Assembly: GCA_963826515.1 (NCBI GenBank)
Contig: CAWGXI010000012.1
Coordinates: forward strand, 124,001 to 188,000
DNA: 64,000 nucleotides
Source of the DNA: DATFVJ01 sp963826515
Lineage (GTDB): Bacteria > Actinomycetota > Actinomycetes > Streptosporangiales > Streptosporangiaceae
Direction: 5' to 3'
Part shown: positions 50,273 to 58,406 of the stretch, piece after piece
Layout of the letters: each line of letters starts with the position of its first letter
Position numbering within the stretch: the first letter of the stretch is position 1
The notes under the pieces: model-generated
Databases searched by the model: none
Seen by the model: the letters and a program-made list of their open reading frames with translations, nothing else
Told to the model about the DNA's origin: nothing
Translations under genes and position numbers: made by a program

Positions 50273-50455
50273 CTAGTGGTCTGTCAGAGGAGTCTTCTTC
50301 GGCTCTGCGGTCCACGACGACGCCCATGCGGGCACCTCGCGGCGTTGTCGTCGTCGCGCGTAGCACCAGCGAAGCGCTCGTCGAGGACAAGCACGCCTTG
50401 CGTTGCACCCACCTGGACGCCGTTCGCTCAAAGGACCCCTCTGATAGACCACTAG
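50273..50455. mobile_element. MITE family B at the DUF4235 stop codon
   Basis: A 183-bp element bounded by CTAG at 50273-50276 and 50452-50455. The terminal inverted repeats are CTAGTGGTCTGTCAGAGGAG on the left and CTAGTGGTCTATCAGAGGGG as the reverse complement of the right end, extending a few bases further. An internal imperfect hairpin (CGACGACGCC with GGCGTTGTCGTCG) lies near 50,315-50,353. There is no transposase gene. The right CTAG contains the TAG stop of the DUF4235 gene. The sequence is unrelated to family A, but the target and size are the same. Confidence 0.85.
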
Positions 50456-50724
50456 TCGGCGGGTTCGGCCGTGTGAGCCGCGAGCCGCTTCGCCGTTGCG
50501 CGGGTCGCAAGCAGCCGCGCGACCTGCAAGCCAACGCCCATGACGACCGCAAAACCGATGGCTTCGGCCAGCGCCACCTCCGGGTCATTTGGGTCATCCG
50601 GGGGCACTTTGCCTGTGATTCGTGTCCAGGCAAAGGTAACTACCTTCTTGGCGACGAAGCCGGCCGCGGCGGCCGCGATTGCGCTCGCAATCTTGGTCTG
50701 AATGTCACCGTGCTTTTCTGCCAT
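50452..50724 (-). CDS. DUF4235 domain membrane protein
   Basis: 90 residues. The ATG with GGGAGACGCGAG upstream gives MAEKHGDIQTKIASAIAAAAAGFVAKKVVTFAW, then TGKVPPDDPNDPEVALAEAIGFAVVMGVGLQVARLLATRATAKRL. Two hydrophobic helices around a polar turn with DP-NDP-x-V suit the DUF4235 family, conserved next to DUF4193 in this region. The function is unknown. Its TAG stop codon is part of the CTAG flank of MITE-B. It is divergent from valS with 76 bp between starts. Confidence 0.87.
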   Translation of the reverse strand: MAEKHGDIQTKIASAIAAAAAGFVAKKVVTFAWTRITGKVPPDDPNDPEVALAEAIGFAVVMGVGLQVARLLATRATAKRLAAHTAEPAD

Positions 50725-50800
50725 CTCGCGTCTCCCTCGGCGCTCACGTGTCACCGATAATCGCATGGGCTGGCCACATCGCGCGCATTAGCATGCCTTC

Positions 50801-53707
50801 ATGACCAGCAGCCGTCCATCCTCGCGGGAGGCCACGGGGGACCGTCACCCCGGGCCAGCACTGCCTCCGGGGGTCGCCGGGGGTCCCCCCGGGCCAGCAC
50901 TGCCTGCCGGCAAGCCCTCCCTTGACGGCCTGGAGGACATCTGGGTACGCAGGTGGGAAGAAGAGGGGATCTACCGCTTCGACCGCACCGCGACCAGGGA
51001 TCGGGTTTTCTCCATCGACACTCCGCCGCCCACGGTCAGCGGCGTTCTGCATGTGGGCAGCGCCTTCTCCTTCACCCACACGGACCTCATCGCCAGATAC
51101 CGCCGGATGTGTGGCAAGGCGGTCTTCTATCCGATGGGCTGGGACGACAACGGCCTGCCGACCGAGCGCCGGGTGCAGAACCATTTCGGAGTCCGGTGTG
51201 ATCCCGCACTTCCTTACGAAGGTCCGTCGGGCCCGCTGGGCCCGCAGAACTCGCAGAAATCGCAGAACCCACAGAACTCGGACAACCAGCATAAGTCGCA
51301 GCTAACCCAGCCCTCGGCACGGCAGCAAGGAAAGGCCAGGCCGGTGCCCATCTCGCGGCGCGCCTTCATCGAATTGTGCGAGCAGCTCACCGCGGCGGAC
51401 GAACAGGCGTTCGAGGAGGTATGGCGGCGGCTCGGCCTCTCTGTGGACTGGTCGCTGACCTACGCCACGATCGACCCGGTCAGCCGCGCCGCCGCGCAGC
51501 GGGCGTTCCTGCGCAGCCTGGTCAGGCGGGAGGCCTACCTGGCCGAGGCGCCAGGGTTGTGGGACGTCACGTTCGGCACAGCGGTCGCGCAGGCCGAACT
51601 GGAGGACAGGGACTGGCCGGGCGCATGGCATCGGATCGCGTTCCGCGGCCCTGACGGCGGTCCGATCTTTGTCGAGACGACGCGCCCCGAGTTGCTTCCC
51701 GCCTGCGTGGCGCTCATCGCCCACCCAGCCGATGAGCGCTACAGGCACTCGTTCGGGATGACCGCTACGGTGCCCCTCTTCGGGATCGAGGTGCCGATCC
51801 TCGCGCACGAGGCGGCGGAGCCAGACCGCGGCACCGGCATCGCGATGTGCTGCACGTTCGGTGACCTCACCGATGTGCGGTGGTGGCGGGAGCTGCGGCT
51901 ACCCGCGCGGCCGGTGCTCGGCAGAGACGGGCGGATGCTGGCCGGGCCGCTGCCATGGCTTGAGCCGGGCGCGGCCCAGAACGCGTATGCGGAACTCGAG
52001 GGCCGCCGCGTCGTCGCCGCACGCGAGCGGGTCACCGCGATGCTGCGCGAAGGCGGTGACCTAGAAGGCGAGCCCCGCCCCATCGTCCGGCCCGTCAAGT
52101 TCTATGAGAAGGGCGACCTGCCGCTGGAGATCGTCACTAGCAGGCAGTGGTACCTGCGCAACGGGGGCCGCGACCAGGACCTGCGTGCGGCGCTGCTCGC
52201 CCGCGGGCGTGAGCTTCGCTGGTTCCCTGGTTTCATGCGCGTCCGCTACGAAAACTGGATCAACGGCCTGCAAGGGGACTGGCTGCTAAGCCGCCAGCGG
52301 TTCTTCGGCGTGCCGATCCCGGTCTGGTATCCGCTTGACGCACACGGTGAGCCGGTCTACGAGCAGCCGATCCCGGCTGACGAGGCGTCGCTTCCGATCG
52401 ACCCAAGTTCGCAGCCGCCGCCCGGTTTCCACGCGGATCAGCGGGGCGAGCCCGGCGGTTTCACCAGCGACCCTGACGTGATGGACACCTGGGCCACCTC
52501 GTCGCTTACCCCGCTGATCGTCGGCGGCTGGGAGCGTGACCCGGACCTGCTGTGCCGCGTTTACCCGATGGACCTGCGGCCGCAGTCGCACGACATAATC
52601 CGCACCTGGCTAGTGTCCACGGTGCTCAGGTCGCACCTGGAACTCGGCGGGCTGCCCTGGCGGGACGTGGCGATCTCCGGATTCATCCTCGATCCCGACC
52701 GCAAGAAGATGTCCAAGTCAAAAGGCAACGCGGTCACGCCCATGGACCTGCTTCGCGAGTACGGCACCGACGGCTTCAGGTACTGGGCCGCGAGCGCGCG
52801 GCTCGGCACCGACGCTGCCTTCGATGCGGGACAGATGAGGATCGGCAGGCGGCTCGCCGTCAAGATTCTCAACGCGAGCAAATTCGTGCTCACTGTGCTC
52901 GGCCGCGCGCCTGAGCAGCCCTCCGGCAACGGCTTGTCCGGCAACGCGGCTCAGCTGGCCGCGGTTACCGCGCCGCTCGACCGGTCAATGCTCGCCACGC
53001 TCGCCGCAGTGATCGAGCGTGCGACTGCGGCCTTCGAGGCATACGACCACACCGGCGCGCTGACGGTCATGGAGCAGTTTTTCTGGGACTTCTGCGACGA
53101 CTACCTGGAGCTGGTGAAGGTGCGGGCGTATGCGGGAGACGCGTCGGCAGGGGCCGCGCTCGCGTCCGCGCTGTCCGTGCTGCTCAGGCTATTCGCGCCG
53201 GTGCTGCCGTTCGTCACCGAAGAGGCCTGGTCATGGTGGCGCGACGGCAGCGTGCACCGTGCGGCCTGGCCTTCGGCCGGGGAGATCGATGCCGGCGGCG
53301 ACCCCGCGCTTCTCGCTGACTCTGCCGAGGTGCTGCGGGCGATCCGCAAGGCCAAGTCGACGGCCAAACTGTCGATGCGCGCGGACGTTTCGCTGGTCAC
53401 GGTGCGCGGCCCGCGCGCCGCCGGAATCCAGCCGGCAGTTGCGGACCTCGCGGCAGCTGGCCACGCTGCCCACATCGAACTGCGAACAACGGAAGCCTCC
53501 GGCCCCGGCACCGACGCAGCAGCAGTCATCGAGGCGGCCGCCGAGCAGCCGTCGGCCGCCGAGCAGCCGTCGGCGGGTGAGGTGACGGCGGCGGGTGAGG
53601 TGACGGCGGCGGGTGAGGCGACCGCGGCCGCTGAGGGACGCGAGGCGACCGCCGCCGCTGAGGCGACCGCGGCCGGCAGTGGCCTGTGCGTCGTGGCCGA
53701 GTTCTGA
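50801..53707 (+). CDS. valS: Valine--tRNA ligase
   Basis: Class I aminoacyl-tRNA synthetase, 968 residues. The HIGH-type motif is PPPTVSGVLHVGSAFSFTHTDLI (near residue 84) and the KMSKS motif DPDRKKMSKSKGN (near 636). The CP1 editing domain includes FVETTRPELLPACVALIAHPADERY. YPMGWDDNGLPTERRVQ and NWINGLQGDWLLSRQRFFGVPIPVWY match the archaeal-like ValS form found in actinobacteria. There are three oddities: an N-terminal Pro/Gly-rich extension made by a dispersed DNA repeat (residues about 15-40), an Asn/Gln/Ser-rich insertion (QNSQKSQNPQNSDNQHKSQ, near 149-168), and a C-terminal Ala/Glu/Thr repeat tail. The true start could be nearer residue 40. Confidence 0.94.
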   Translation: MTSSRPSSREATGDRHPGPALPPGVAGGPPGPALPAGKPSLDGLEDIWVRRWEEEGIYRFDRTATRDRVFSIDTPPPTVSGVLHVGSAFSFTHTDLIARYRRMCGKAVFYPMGWDDNGLPTERRVQNHFGVRCDPALPYEGPSGPLGPQNSQKSQNPQNSDNQHKSQLTQPSARQQGKARPVPISRRAFIELCEQLTAADEQAFEEVWRRLGLSVDWSLTYATIDPVSRAAAQRAFLRSLVRREAYLAEAPGLWDVTFGTAVAQAELEDRDWPGAWHRIAFRGPDGGPIFVETTRPELLPACVALIAHPADERYRHSFGMTATVPLFGIEVPILAHEAAEPDRGTGIAMCCTFGDLTDVRWWRELRLPARPVLGRDGRMLAGPLPWLEPGAAQNAYAELEGRRVVAARERVTAMLREGGDLEGEPRPIVRPVKFYEKGDLPLEIVTSRQWYLRNGGRDQDLRAALLARGRELRWFPGFMRVRYENWINGLQGDWLLSRQRFFGVPIPVWYPLDAHGEPVYEQPIPADEASLPIDPSSQPPPGFHADQRGEPGGFTSDPDVMDTWATSSLTPLIVGGWERDPDLLCRVYPMDLRPQSHDIIRTWLVSTVLRSHLELGGLPWRDVAISGFILDPDRKKMSKSKGNAVTPMDLLREYGTDGFRYWAASARLGTDAAFDAGQMRIGRRLAVKILNASKFVLTVLGRAPEQPSGNGLSGNAAQLAAVTAPLDRSMLATLAAVIERATAAFEAYDHTGALTVMEQFFWDFCDDYLELVKVRAYAGDASAGAALASALSVLLRLFAPVLPFVTEEAWSWWRDGSVHRAAWPSAGEIDAGGDPALLADSAEVLRAIRKAKSTAKLSMRADVSLVTVRGPRAAGIQPAVADLAAAGHAAHIELRTTEASGPGTDAAAVIEAAAEQPSAAEQPSAGEVTAAGEVTAAGEATAAAEGREATAAAEATAAGSGLCVVAEF

Positions 53708-54176
53708 GCCCGCGGCGGCCATGCAGCCGGCCTGCAAGTGATACACGATGGGCCTAATGCCGCGCGGGCCGAGCCGTCGCCGCGTGTTGCGAACGATCGC
53801 CAGAGGCGGACATATGGTGCGACCTGGCCCATGCACCCAGCTGATCTGCCGATTGCGGCATGATCCCTTGTCGCGTTGACTTACCTGCGGATAGGGCCGG
53901 AAAAGTAACACAGCTGTGGATCATGGCGTGTTTCTGGACACACCACGGCCATTCGGCCGCGCGCGGAAAGCGTAACGATCATGAAATGTGCCTCACACTG
54001 CCGCTCCGTGGATCTCCACGCTGGAGCCACCCTGTCTGGGCAGCTCAAAGCATCATGCCCGGAGCTGCCTTCGGAGCCGTAGCAGCAGGTATGACTCCGC
54101 GGCCTCGCTCATATCCAGCTGGGCAAGTGTCGCACGGCCCGCGGCCACCGCGATCTGTGTGCCGGCGCTACTGAGA
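53708..54176. other. Intergenic region, nothing recognised
   Basis: About 470 bp between valS and DUF3093, with lower GC content in the right half. No convincing open frame, RNA gene or repeat is seen. The order resumes with DUF3093 on the minus strand. Confidence 0.45.
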
Positions 54177-54659
54177 TCACCTCATTGAGCCGTCCAGCGG
54201 TCCGCCTACCGAGCGGCCCGCAGAACGGCGCAGCGCGGCGGCCAGGTCCCCCGGCCGGCGTGTCGCGATCAGCCAGTATGGAATCGTGCTGTCGGGGTCA
54301 ATGACCTCGACGTAGACGGCGCGCTTGAGATATGGGCGGATGAGCAGATATGCGGCGGGGTCCGCGCGTGGCCCGCGGATCGTCCGTGCTTGCCGTTCAT
54401 CGAGGACCATGACCTCACCGACCGCGCCGAGGGGCAGCCTGTGCCCGGCGGCGAGCAACTCGGTGTCGGTCACCCGCACCTGGGCAGATCCCCAGTGCAC
54501 GAGGGTGGCGCCGCACACAGCGGCAATCGCCACATAGGTTACAAGTGCGGCGAGGGCGCCGAAACCGGCCCAGAGTTCCGCGCCGAGTACCGCGACGCAG
54601 AGGGCACCGAGAAACCACCAGGTCATGGGAACCGATAGCCGCTCGTTGTACGCAAGCAT
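54177..54659 (-). CDS. DUF3093 family membrane protein
   Basis: 160 residues from the ATG giving MLAYNERLSVPMTWWFLGAL, which matches the usual DUF3093 beginning; an upstream GTG at 54689 would add ten residues and abut the divergent gene. Two hydrophobic segments form a hairpin (WWFLGALCVAVLGAELWAG, ALVTYVAIAAVCGATLVHW), followed by a PH-like soluble region (VRVTDTELLAAGHRLPLGAVGEVMVLDERQARTIRGPRADPAAYLLIRPYLKRAVYVEVIDP). The function is unknown. It is conserved next to dut in actinobacteria. Confidence 0.87.
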   Translation of the reverse strand: MLAYNERLSVPMTWWFLGALCVAVLGAELWAGFGALAALVTYVAIAAVCGATLVHWGSAQVRVTDTELLAAGHRLPLGAVGEVMVLDERQARTIRGPRADPAAYLLIRPYLKRAVYVEVIDPDSTIPYWLIATRRPGDLAAALRRSAGRSVGGPLDGSMR

Positions 54660-54689
54660 GAATACACCGTAGTTGGTTGGATAGGACAC

Positions 54690-55931
54690 ATGGCTGGCCG
54701 GTGGGAACAGCGCGCGGAGCGGAAAGCGAGACGCATGGTGACTGTTTTGCCTGAGGACAGGCAGGTCGAGTTGCCAGCTGATCGCCGTGGCGAGCCGGGT
54801 ATTTCTAGCCGCCCGCGTGCGCCCAGATGGCTTGAGGTCGCGGCCGCCTGGTGTTGGCGGCTCGTGGTCGTCGGCTTCGTGATCTATGCGGGCGCAAGGC
54901 TCGTGAGCGCCCTGCGCATCGTCGTGCTGCCTTGTGTGGGCGCGCTACTGGTAACGGCGCTGCTGCAGCCGCTTGCCACCAGGCTCCGCCGGACGGGCAT
55001 TCATCCGCTCGCCGCGACCTGGTGCGTCCTGCTGCTCGCCATCGGCGTTGTTTCCGGAGCGGGAACTCTTGTCGGTATCAGGGTGTCCCAGGAGTCCACA
55101 ACGCTCACTAGCCAGCTGATTCACACCACGCATCAGTTCGAGCATTGGCTTGAGACTGGCCCGTTCCACGTCCGGCCGAGCAGCATCCAGCAACTTTCCA
55201 ACAACTTGCTCAGCTGGTTCAACAGTCACCGGTCGCTGGTGGCGGGAACAGTGGTCACCGGGGGAAAGATCGCCACAGAGATCCTCGCCGGGCTGATCCT
55301 GATGCTGTTCATCACGTTCTTCCTGATCAAGGACGGTGACCGCATCTGGCACTGGGTGACTGGATCCCTCAGCCCGGCCGGCGCGGCGCGAGCCGACCGG
55401 GCGGGCCAGGCGGCATGGCAGACCCTCGTTTACTACATCCGCGGCACCGTGGTCATCGCGGCAATCCATTCGGTCGTCATCGGGGTGACGCTGCTGTTGC
55501 TGCGGGTGCCGCTCGTAGGCCCGCTGACCGTCCTCGTCTTCCTGGCGTCGTTCGTGCCACTCATCGGCATCCTGGTCGCAGGGTTCGTCTCTGTCCTCGT
55601 CACATTCGGGACCAAGGGCCTCGTCGCTACGTTGATCCTGCTCGGCGTGTTCATCGTGGCGAACCAGCTGGAGGGCCATCTGCTGCAGCCGCAGATCATC
55701 GGCCGCATGGTGCGCCTGCATCCGCTCGCGATCATCCTTGTCCTTGCGGTGGGTGGCGTGGTGGGTGGCATACCTGGTGCCCTCGTCGCCGTGCCGACCG
55801 CGGCCGCGATCTCCCGTGCATGGCCCTTGCTGCGCGACGCGCCGCCAGAAGCGGAACTGCCCGCGCCAGAACCGCGAGACGGTAGGGTCACAGCCGGAAG
55901 CCCAGGGGCCCGGACGGACGGTGAATCGTGA
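54690..55931 (+). CDS. AI-2E family transporter (PerM-like permease)
   Basis: Polytopic membrane protein of 413 residues in the AI-2E/PerM superfamily. It has an N-terminal cytoplasmic region, paired spans (VVVGFVIYAGARLVSAL, VVLPCVGALLVTALLQPLATRL), a long extracytoplasmic domain (TTHQFEHWLETGPFHVRPSSIQQLSNNLLSWF) and the conserved GGKIATEILAGLILMLFITFFLIKDGDRIW and FVPLIGILVAGFVSVLVTFGTKG segments with QPQIIGRMVRLHPLAIILV. Whether it moves autoinducer-2 is unknown; many members do not. ATG at 54735 is an alternative start. It overlaps dut by 4 nt. Confidence 0.88.
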   Translation: MAGRWEQRAERKARRMVTVLPEDRQVELPADRRGEPGISSRPRAPRWLEVAAAWCWRLVVVGFVIYAGARLVSALRIVVLPCVGALLVTALLQPLATRLRRTGIHPLAATWCVLLLAIGVVSGAGTLVGIRVSQESTTLTSQLIHTTHQFEHWLETGPFHVRPSSIQQLSNNLLSWFNSHRSLVAGTVVTGGKIATEILAGLILMLFITFFLIKDGDRIWHWVTGSLSPAGAARADRAGQAAWQTLVYYIRGTVVIAAIHSVVIGVTLLLLRVPLVGPLTVLVFLASFVPLIGILVAGFVSVLVTFGTKGLVATLILLGVFIVANQLEGHLLQPQIIGRMVRLHPLAIILVLAVGGVVGGIPGALVAVPTAAAISRAWPLLRDAPPEAELPAPEPRDGRVTAGSPGARTDGES

Positions 55932-56410
55932 GCGGCAGTAGCGTCGATGTGCTGATCCAGCGATTGGACCCAGATCTTCCGCTGCCGTCGTATGCTCATC
56001 CGGGCGACGCGGGGGCCGACCTGGTAGCGGCCGAGGACCTCGAGCTCGCGCCTGGCCAGCGCGCAATCGTAGCCACGGGAGTGGCGATTGCGCTGCCCGC
56101 CGGTTACGCGGCCTTCGTGCATCCGCGGTCGGGCCTCGCCGCTAGGCATGGCGTGACGGTTGTAAATGCACCGGGGACCGTGGATGCAGGGTACCGTGGC
56201 GAGATAAAGGTGACTTTGCTGAACACCGACACCACGATGCCCGTACGATTCCGGCGCGGTGACCGGATTGCGCAGCTTGTCATCCAGCGTGTTGAGCACG
56301 CCGCCTTCCATGAAGTGCGCAGGCTGCCAGGCTCAGCGCGGGGGGACGGCGGTTTCGGGTCCACCGGGGGTCATACTGCCGCCGGTGAGCCAGCCGGTCG
56401 GCCATGCTGA
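55928..56410 (+). CDS. dut: dUTP diphosphatase
   Basis: Trimeric dUTPase that converts dUTP to dUMP and keeps uracil out of DNA, 160 residues. All five motifs are visible: AHPGDAGADLVA, HPRSGLAARHG, NAPGTVDAGYRGEIKV, RFRRGDRIAQLVI and the C-terminal GFGSTGGH. The GTG start overlaps the stop of the permease gene (GTGA), so it is translationally coupled. This gene anchors the conserved DUF3093-dut-DUF3710-DUF3159 order. Confidence 0.95.
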   Translation: MSGSSVDVLIQRLDPDLPLPSYAHPGDAGADLVAAEDLELAPGQRAIVATGVAIALPAGYAAFVHPRSGLAARHGVTVVNAPGTVDAGYRGEIKVTLLNTDTTMPVRFRRGDRIAQLVIQRVEHAAFHEVRRLPGSARGDGGFGSTGGHTAAGEPAGRPC

Positions 56411-56520
56411 TCCAGGCAGCGACTTCTTGCGGTGAGCGGCCGGCTGACCGTGGCAGACTTTCTTTCGGGGGAAGCGGTCGACTGACCGTGGCCGAAGTAG
56501 GAGGAGAAGGAGCGTGAGTC

Positions 56521-57279
56521 GTGTTCCGTCGCCGCCGCGTCGAGGACCCGGACGAACTGCCGCCCGCGGAGCACCCGGACGATCCCCCGGGTGACGCGGC
56601 CTGGAGCCAGGAAGAGGATAGGCCAGGCGCGCAGGACGCCGGCGGTGGGCCGACTGGTCCGTGGGACGTGACGCAGCCTTATCCCGAGCGCGAGCGGATC
56701 GATCTCGGCAGCCTTCAAGTGCCAGCTGTACCTGGGCTCGACGTCCAGGTGAACTTCACCGGTGACCAGGCGCTGGCCGTGGTCGTCGTTCGTGGCGACG
56801 GCATGCTTCAGCTCCAGGCGTTCGCCGCGCCCAAGCGCGGGGGCCTGTGGGATGAGATCCGGCCTGAGCTTATCGACGAGCTCAACGCCGCGGGTGGCCG
56901 CGGCGAAGAGGCCGAAGGACCCTTCGGACCCGAGGTAAGGGCACAGGTACCCGCCGAGCCGGGTGAGGGTTCCGCGGGCACACGGAACATGCAACCCGCC
57001 AGATTCCTGGGCGCCGACGGGCCGCGCTGGTTCCTGCGCGGTGTCGTCAGCGGCCCGGCTGCCGCCCGTCCTGGGCAGGCGAAGGTACTTGAGGACGTCT
57101 TCGCCGACACTGTGGTCGTCCGCGGCGATCATCCGATGCCCCCGCGGGACCTGCTCGAACTGCGGCTGCCCGCCGAGGCGCAGCAGGCGCTCGAGGAGCA
57201 GATGGCGCAAGCCGCGGAGGGCGGCACCCAGCTGCCCAACCCGTTTGCCCGCGGCCCCGAGATCACCGAGACACGGTAG
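56521..57279 (+). CDS. DUF3710 domain protein
   Basis: 252 residues from a GTG preceded by a run of AGGAGGAGAAGGAG. A charged N-terminal tail (RRRRVEDPDELPPAEHPDDPP) precedes a soluble domain: GPWDVTQPYPERERIDLGSLQVPAVPGLDVQVNF, LQLQAFAAPKRGGLWDEIRPELIDELNAAGG, RFLGADGPRWFLRGVVSG and FADTVVVRGDHPMPPRDLLELRLP. These match DUF3710, conserved after dut. The function is unknown. It is followed with no gap by DUF3159. Confidence 0.9.
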   Translation: MFRRRRVEDPDELPPAEHPDDPPGDAAWSQEEDRPGAQDAGGGPTGPWDVTQPYPERERIDLGSLQVPAVPGLDVQVNFTGDQALAVVVVRGDGMLQLQAFAAPKRGGLWDEIRPELIDELNAAGGRGEEAEGPFGPEVRAQVPAEPGEGSAGTRNMQPARFLGADGPRWFLRGVVSGPAAARPGQAKVLEDVFADTVVVRGDHPMPPRDLLELRLPAEAQQALEEQMAQAAEGGTQLPNPFARGPEITETR

Positions 57280-58119
57280 TTGAAGCCGGACTGGGAGCCT
57301 GGCGCCGCCGCCGCATCGGCGCCGCCTGGCGCAAAACCGCCAGACTCCGGGCCGCCGGGCTCTGTACCGCCGGGCTCGGGGCCGCCGGGCTCCGCGCCGA
57401 CGGGTGAAGCATCTCCGGACGGCCGCTCGCCACAGTTCACCGGCATCCTCGGCGTGGCGCGGCACGCGGCATCACAACCAGCAGGTAACCCGCCGCAGTC
57501 GGCGGCGGCGCTGCTCGGATTGTTCGGCGGCGCGCGCGGGATACTGGATTCTGCGGTACCCGGCGCGGTGTTCGTGGCCGTTTACGTTGCCACCCGCAAC
57601 CTCACAATGCCGCTGTGGATCGCGGCGGGTACCGCGTTCGCCATCTTCTTGTACCGCCTGGTCAGGCGGGACACACTGCGGAATTCGGTGGGCGGGTTCA
57701 TCGGGGTGGCCGTCGCCGCAGGGCTCGCCGTGCTCACGGGTAAGCCGGAGAACTACTTCTTGCCCGCGCTCGGCCTGAATGTGGCCTACGCCGTGGCGGC
57801 GGCGATCTCCCTCGCGGTGCGCTGGCCGCTGATAGGCCTCGCGCTCGGCGCGGTGTTCGGTGAGGGCACCGAATGGCGCCGTGACCGGGCGCGGCGCCGC
57901 GCCTACACGACCGCGACCGCGCTTTGGCTCGCCATGTTCGCACTACGCATCGCCGTGCTGTTCCCACTCTGGCTAGCTGACCTGCTCGTGCCGCTTGGGA
58001 TCGGCCGGATCGTGCTCGGCTATCCGCTTTATGCTCTCGTCGTGTGGCTGACGTGGCTGACCATCAGCCGCACGCAGCCGGTGCGGGCCGAGGCGGCAGC
58101 GAGGGTCACCCAAGCCTGA
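57280..58119 (+). CDS. DUF3159 family membrane protein
   Basis: 279 residues from a TTG codon directly after the DUF3710 stop; with no ribosome-binding site, this start depends on coupling, and a later start within the Pro/Gly tail is possible. The N-terminal 45 residues are repetitive (PPGSVPPGSGPPGSAPTG). The rest has about six membrane spans: AALLGLFGGARGILDSAVPGAVFVAVYVATRNLTMPLWIA, LYRLVRRDTLRNSVGGFIGVAVAA and GLALGAVFGEGTEWRRDRARRRAYTTATALWL, as in DUF3159 proteins. The function is unknown. Confidence 0.88.
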   Translation: MKPDWEPGAAAASAPPGAKPPDSGPPGSVPPGSGPPGSAPTGEASPDGRSPQFTGILGVARHAASQPAGNPPQSAAALLGLFGGARGILDSAVPGAVFVAVYVATRNLTMPLWIAAGTAFAIFLYRLVRRDTLRNSVGGFIGVAVAAGLAVLTGKPENYFLPALGLNVAYAVAAAISLAVRWPLIGLALGAVFGEGTEWRRDRARRRAYTTATALWLAMFALRIAVLFPLWLADLLVPLGIGRIVLGYPLYALVVWLTWLTISRTQPVRAEAAARVTQA

Positions 58120-58128
58120 CCGCTGGCC

Positions 58129-58190
58129 TGGCACATGACGGCCCATTGTGTGCCAGATACGACACCTGATGGCCCATTGTGTGTCACACC
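58129..58190. repeat. Two copies of the GGCCCATTGTGTG motif
   Basis: Copy 2 (58129-58155) reads TGGCACATGACGGCCCATTG then TGTGCCA, forming an imperfect palindrome. Copy 3 (58168-58190) reads GATGGCCCATTGTGTGTCAC. The same core lies in the palindrome at 8979-8999. Identity over at least 13 bp at two distant loci suggests a real dispersed site. Confidence 0.65.
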
Positions 58191-58260
58191 GCAGGTGATC
58201 TTGACGGCCTGAAGGGATCGCGCCGGCTCGGCTGGCCTTTTCCACCGGGACCGTGCCCGG

Positions 58261-58350
58261 CCGGCCGGGCCACAGACAGTTGCCGGGCCGACCGGCCGGG
58301 CCACAGACAGCTGCCGGGCCGGCCGGCCGGGCCACAGACAGCTGCCGGGG
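58261..58350. repeat. 31-bp tandem repeat, almost three copies
   Basis: Units begin CCGGCCGGGCCACAGACAG and continue (C/T)TGCCGGGCCG, with single-base differences. They lie directly downstream of the trkA stop codon (minus strand). No hairpin other than the CCGG-rich palindromes is evident. Confidence 0.88.
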
Positions 58351-58406
58351 TCACTGCCCGGCTGCCCGCCTGCCCGGCTGCGGCCCAGATCCACGGACAT
58401 GCCGCG

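Larger units (their letters stand above)
58120..58406. other. Intergenic palindromes and 31-bp repeats
   Basis: This gap between convergent DUF3159 and trkA genes holds two copies of the GGCCCATTGTGTG motif (58129-58155 and 58168-58190) and a 31-bp tandem repeat (58261-58350). The inverted repeat TGGCACA...TGTGCCA around the first copy could serve as a terminator for DUF3159. Confidence 0.6.
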
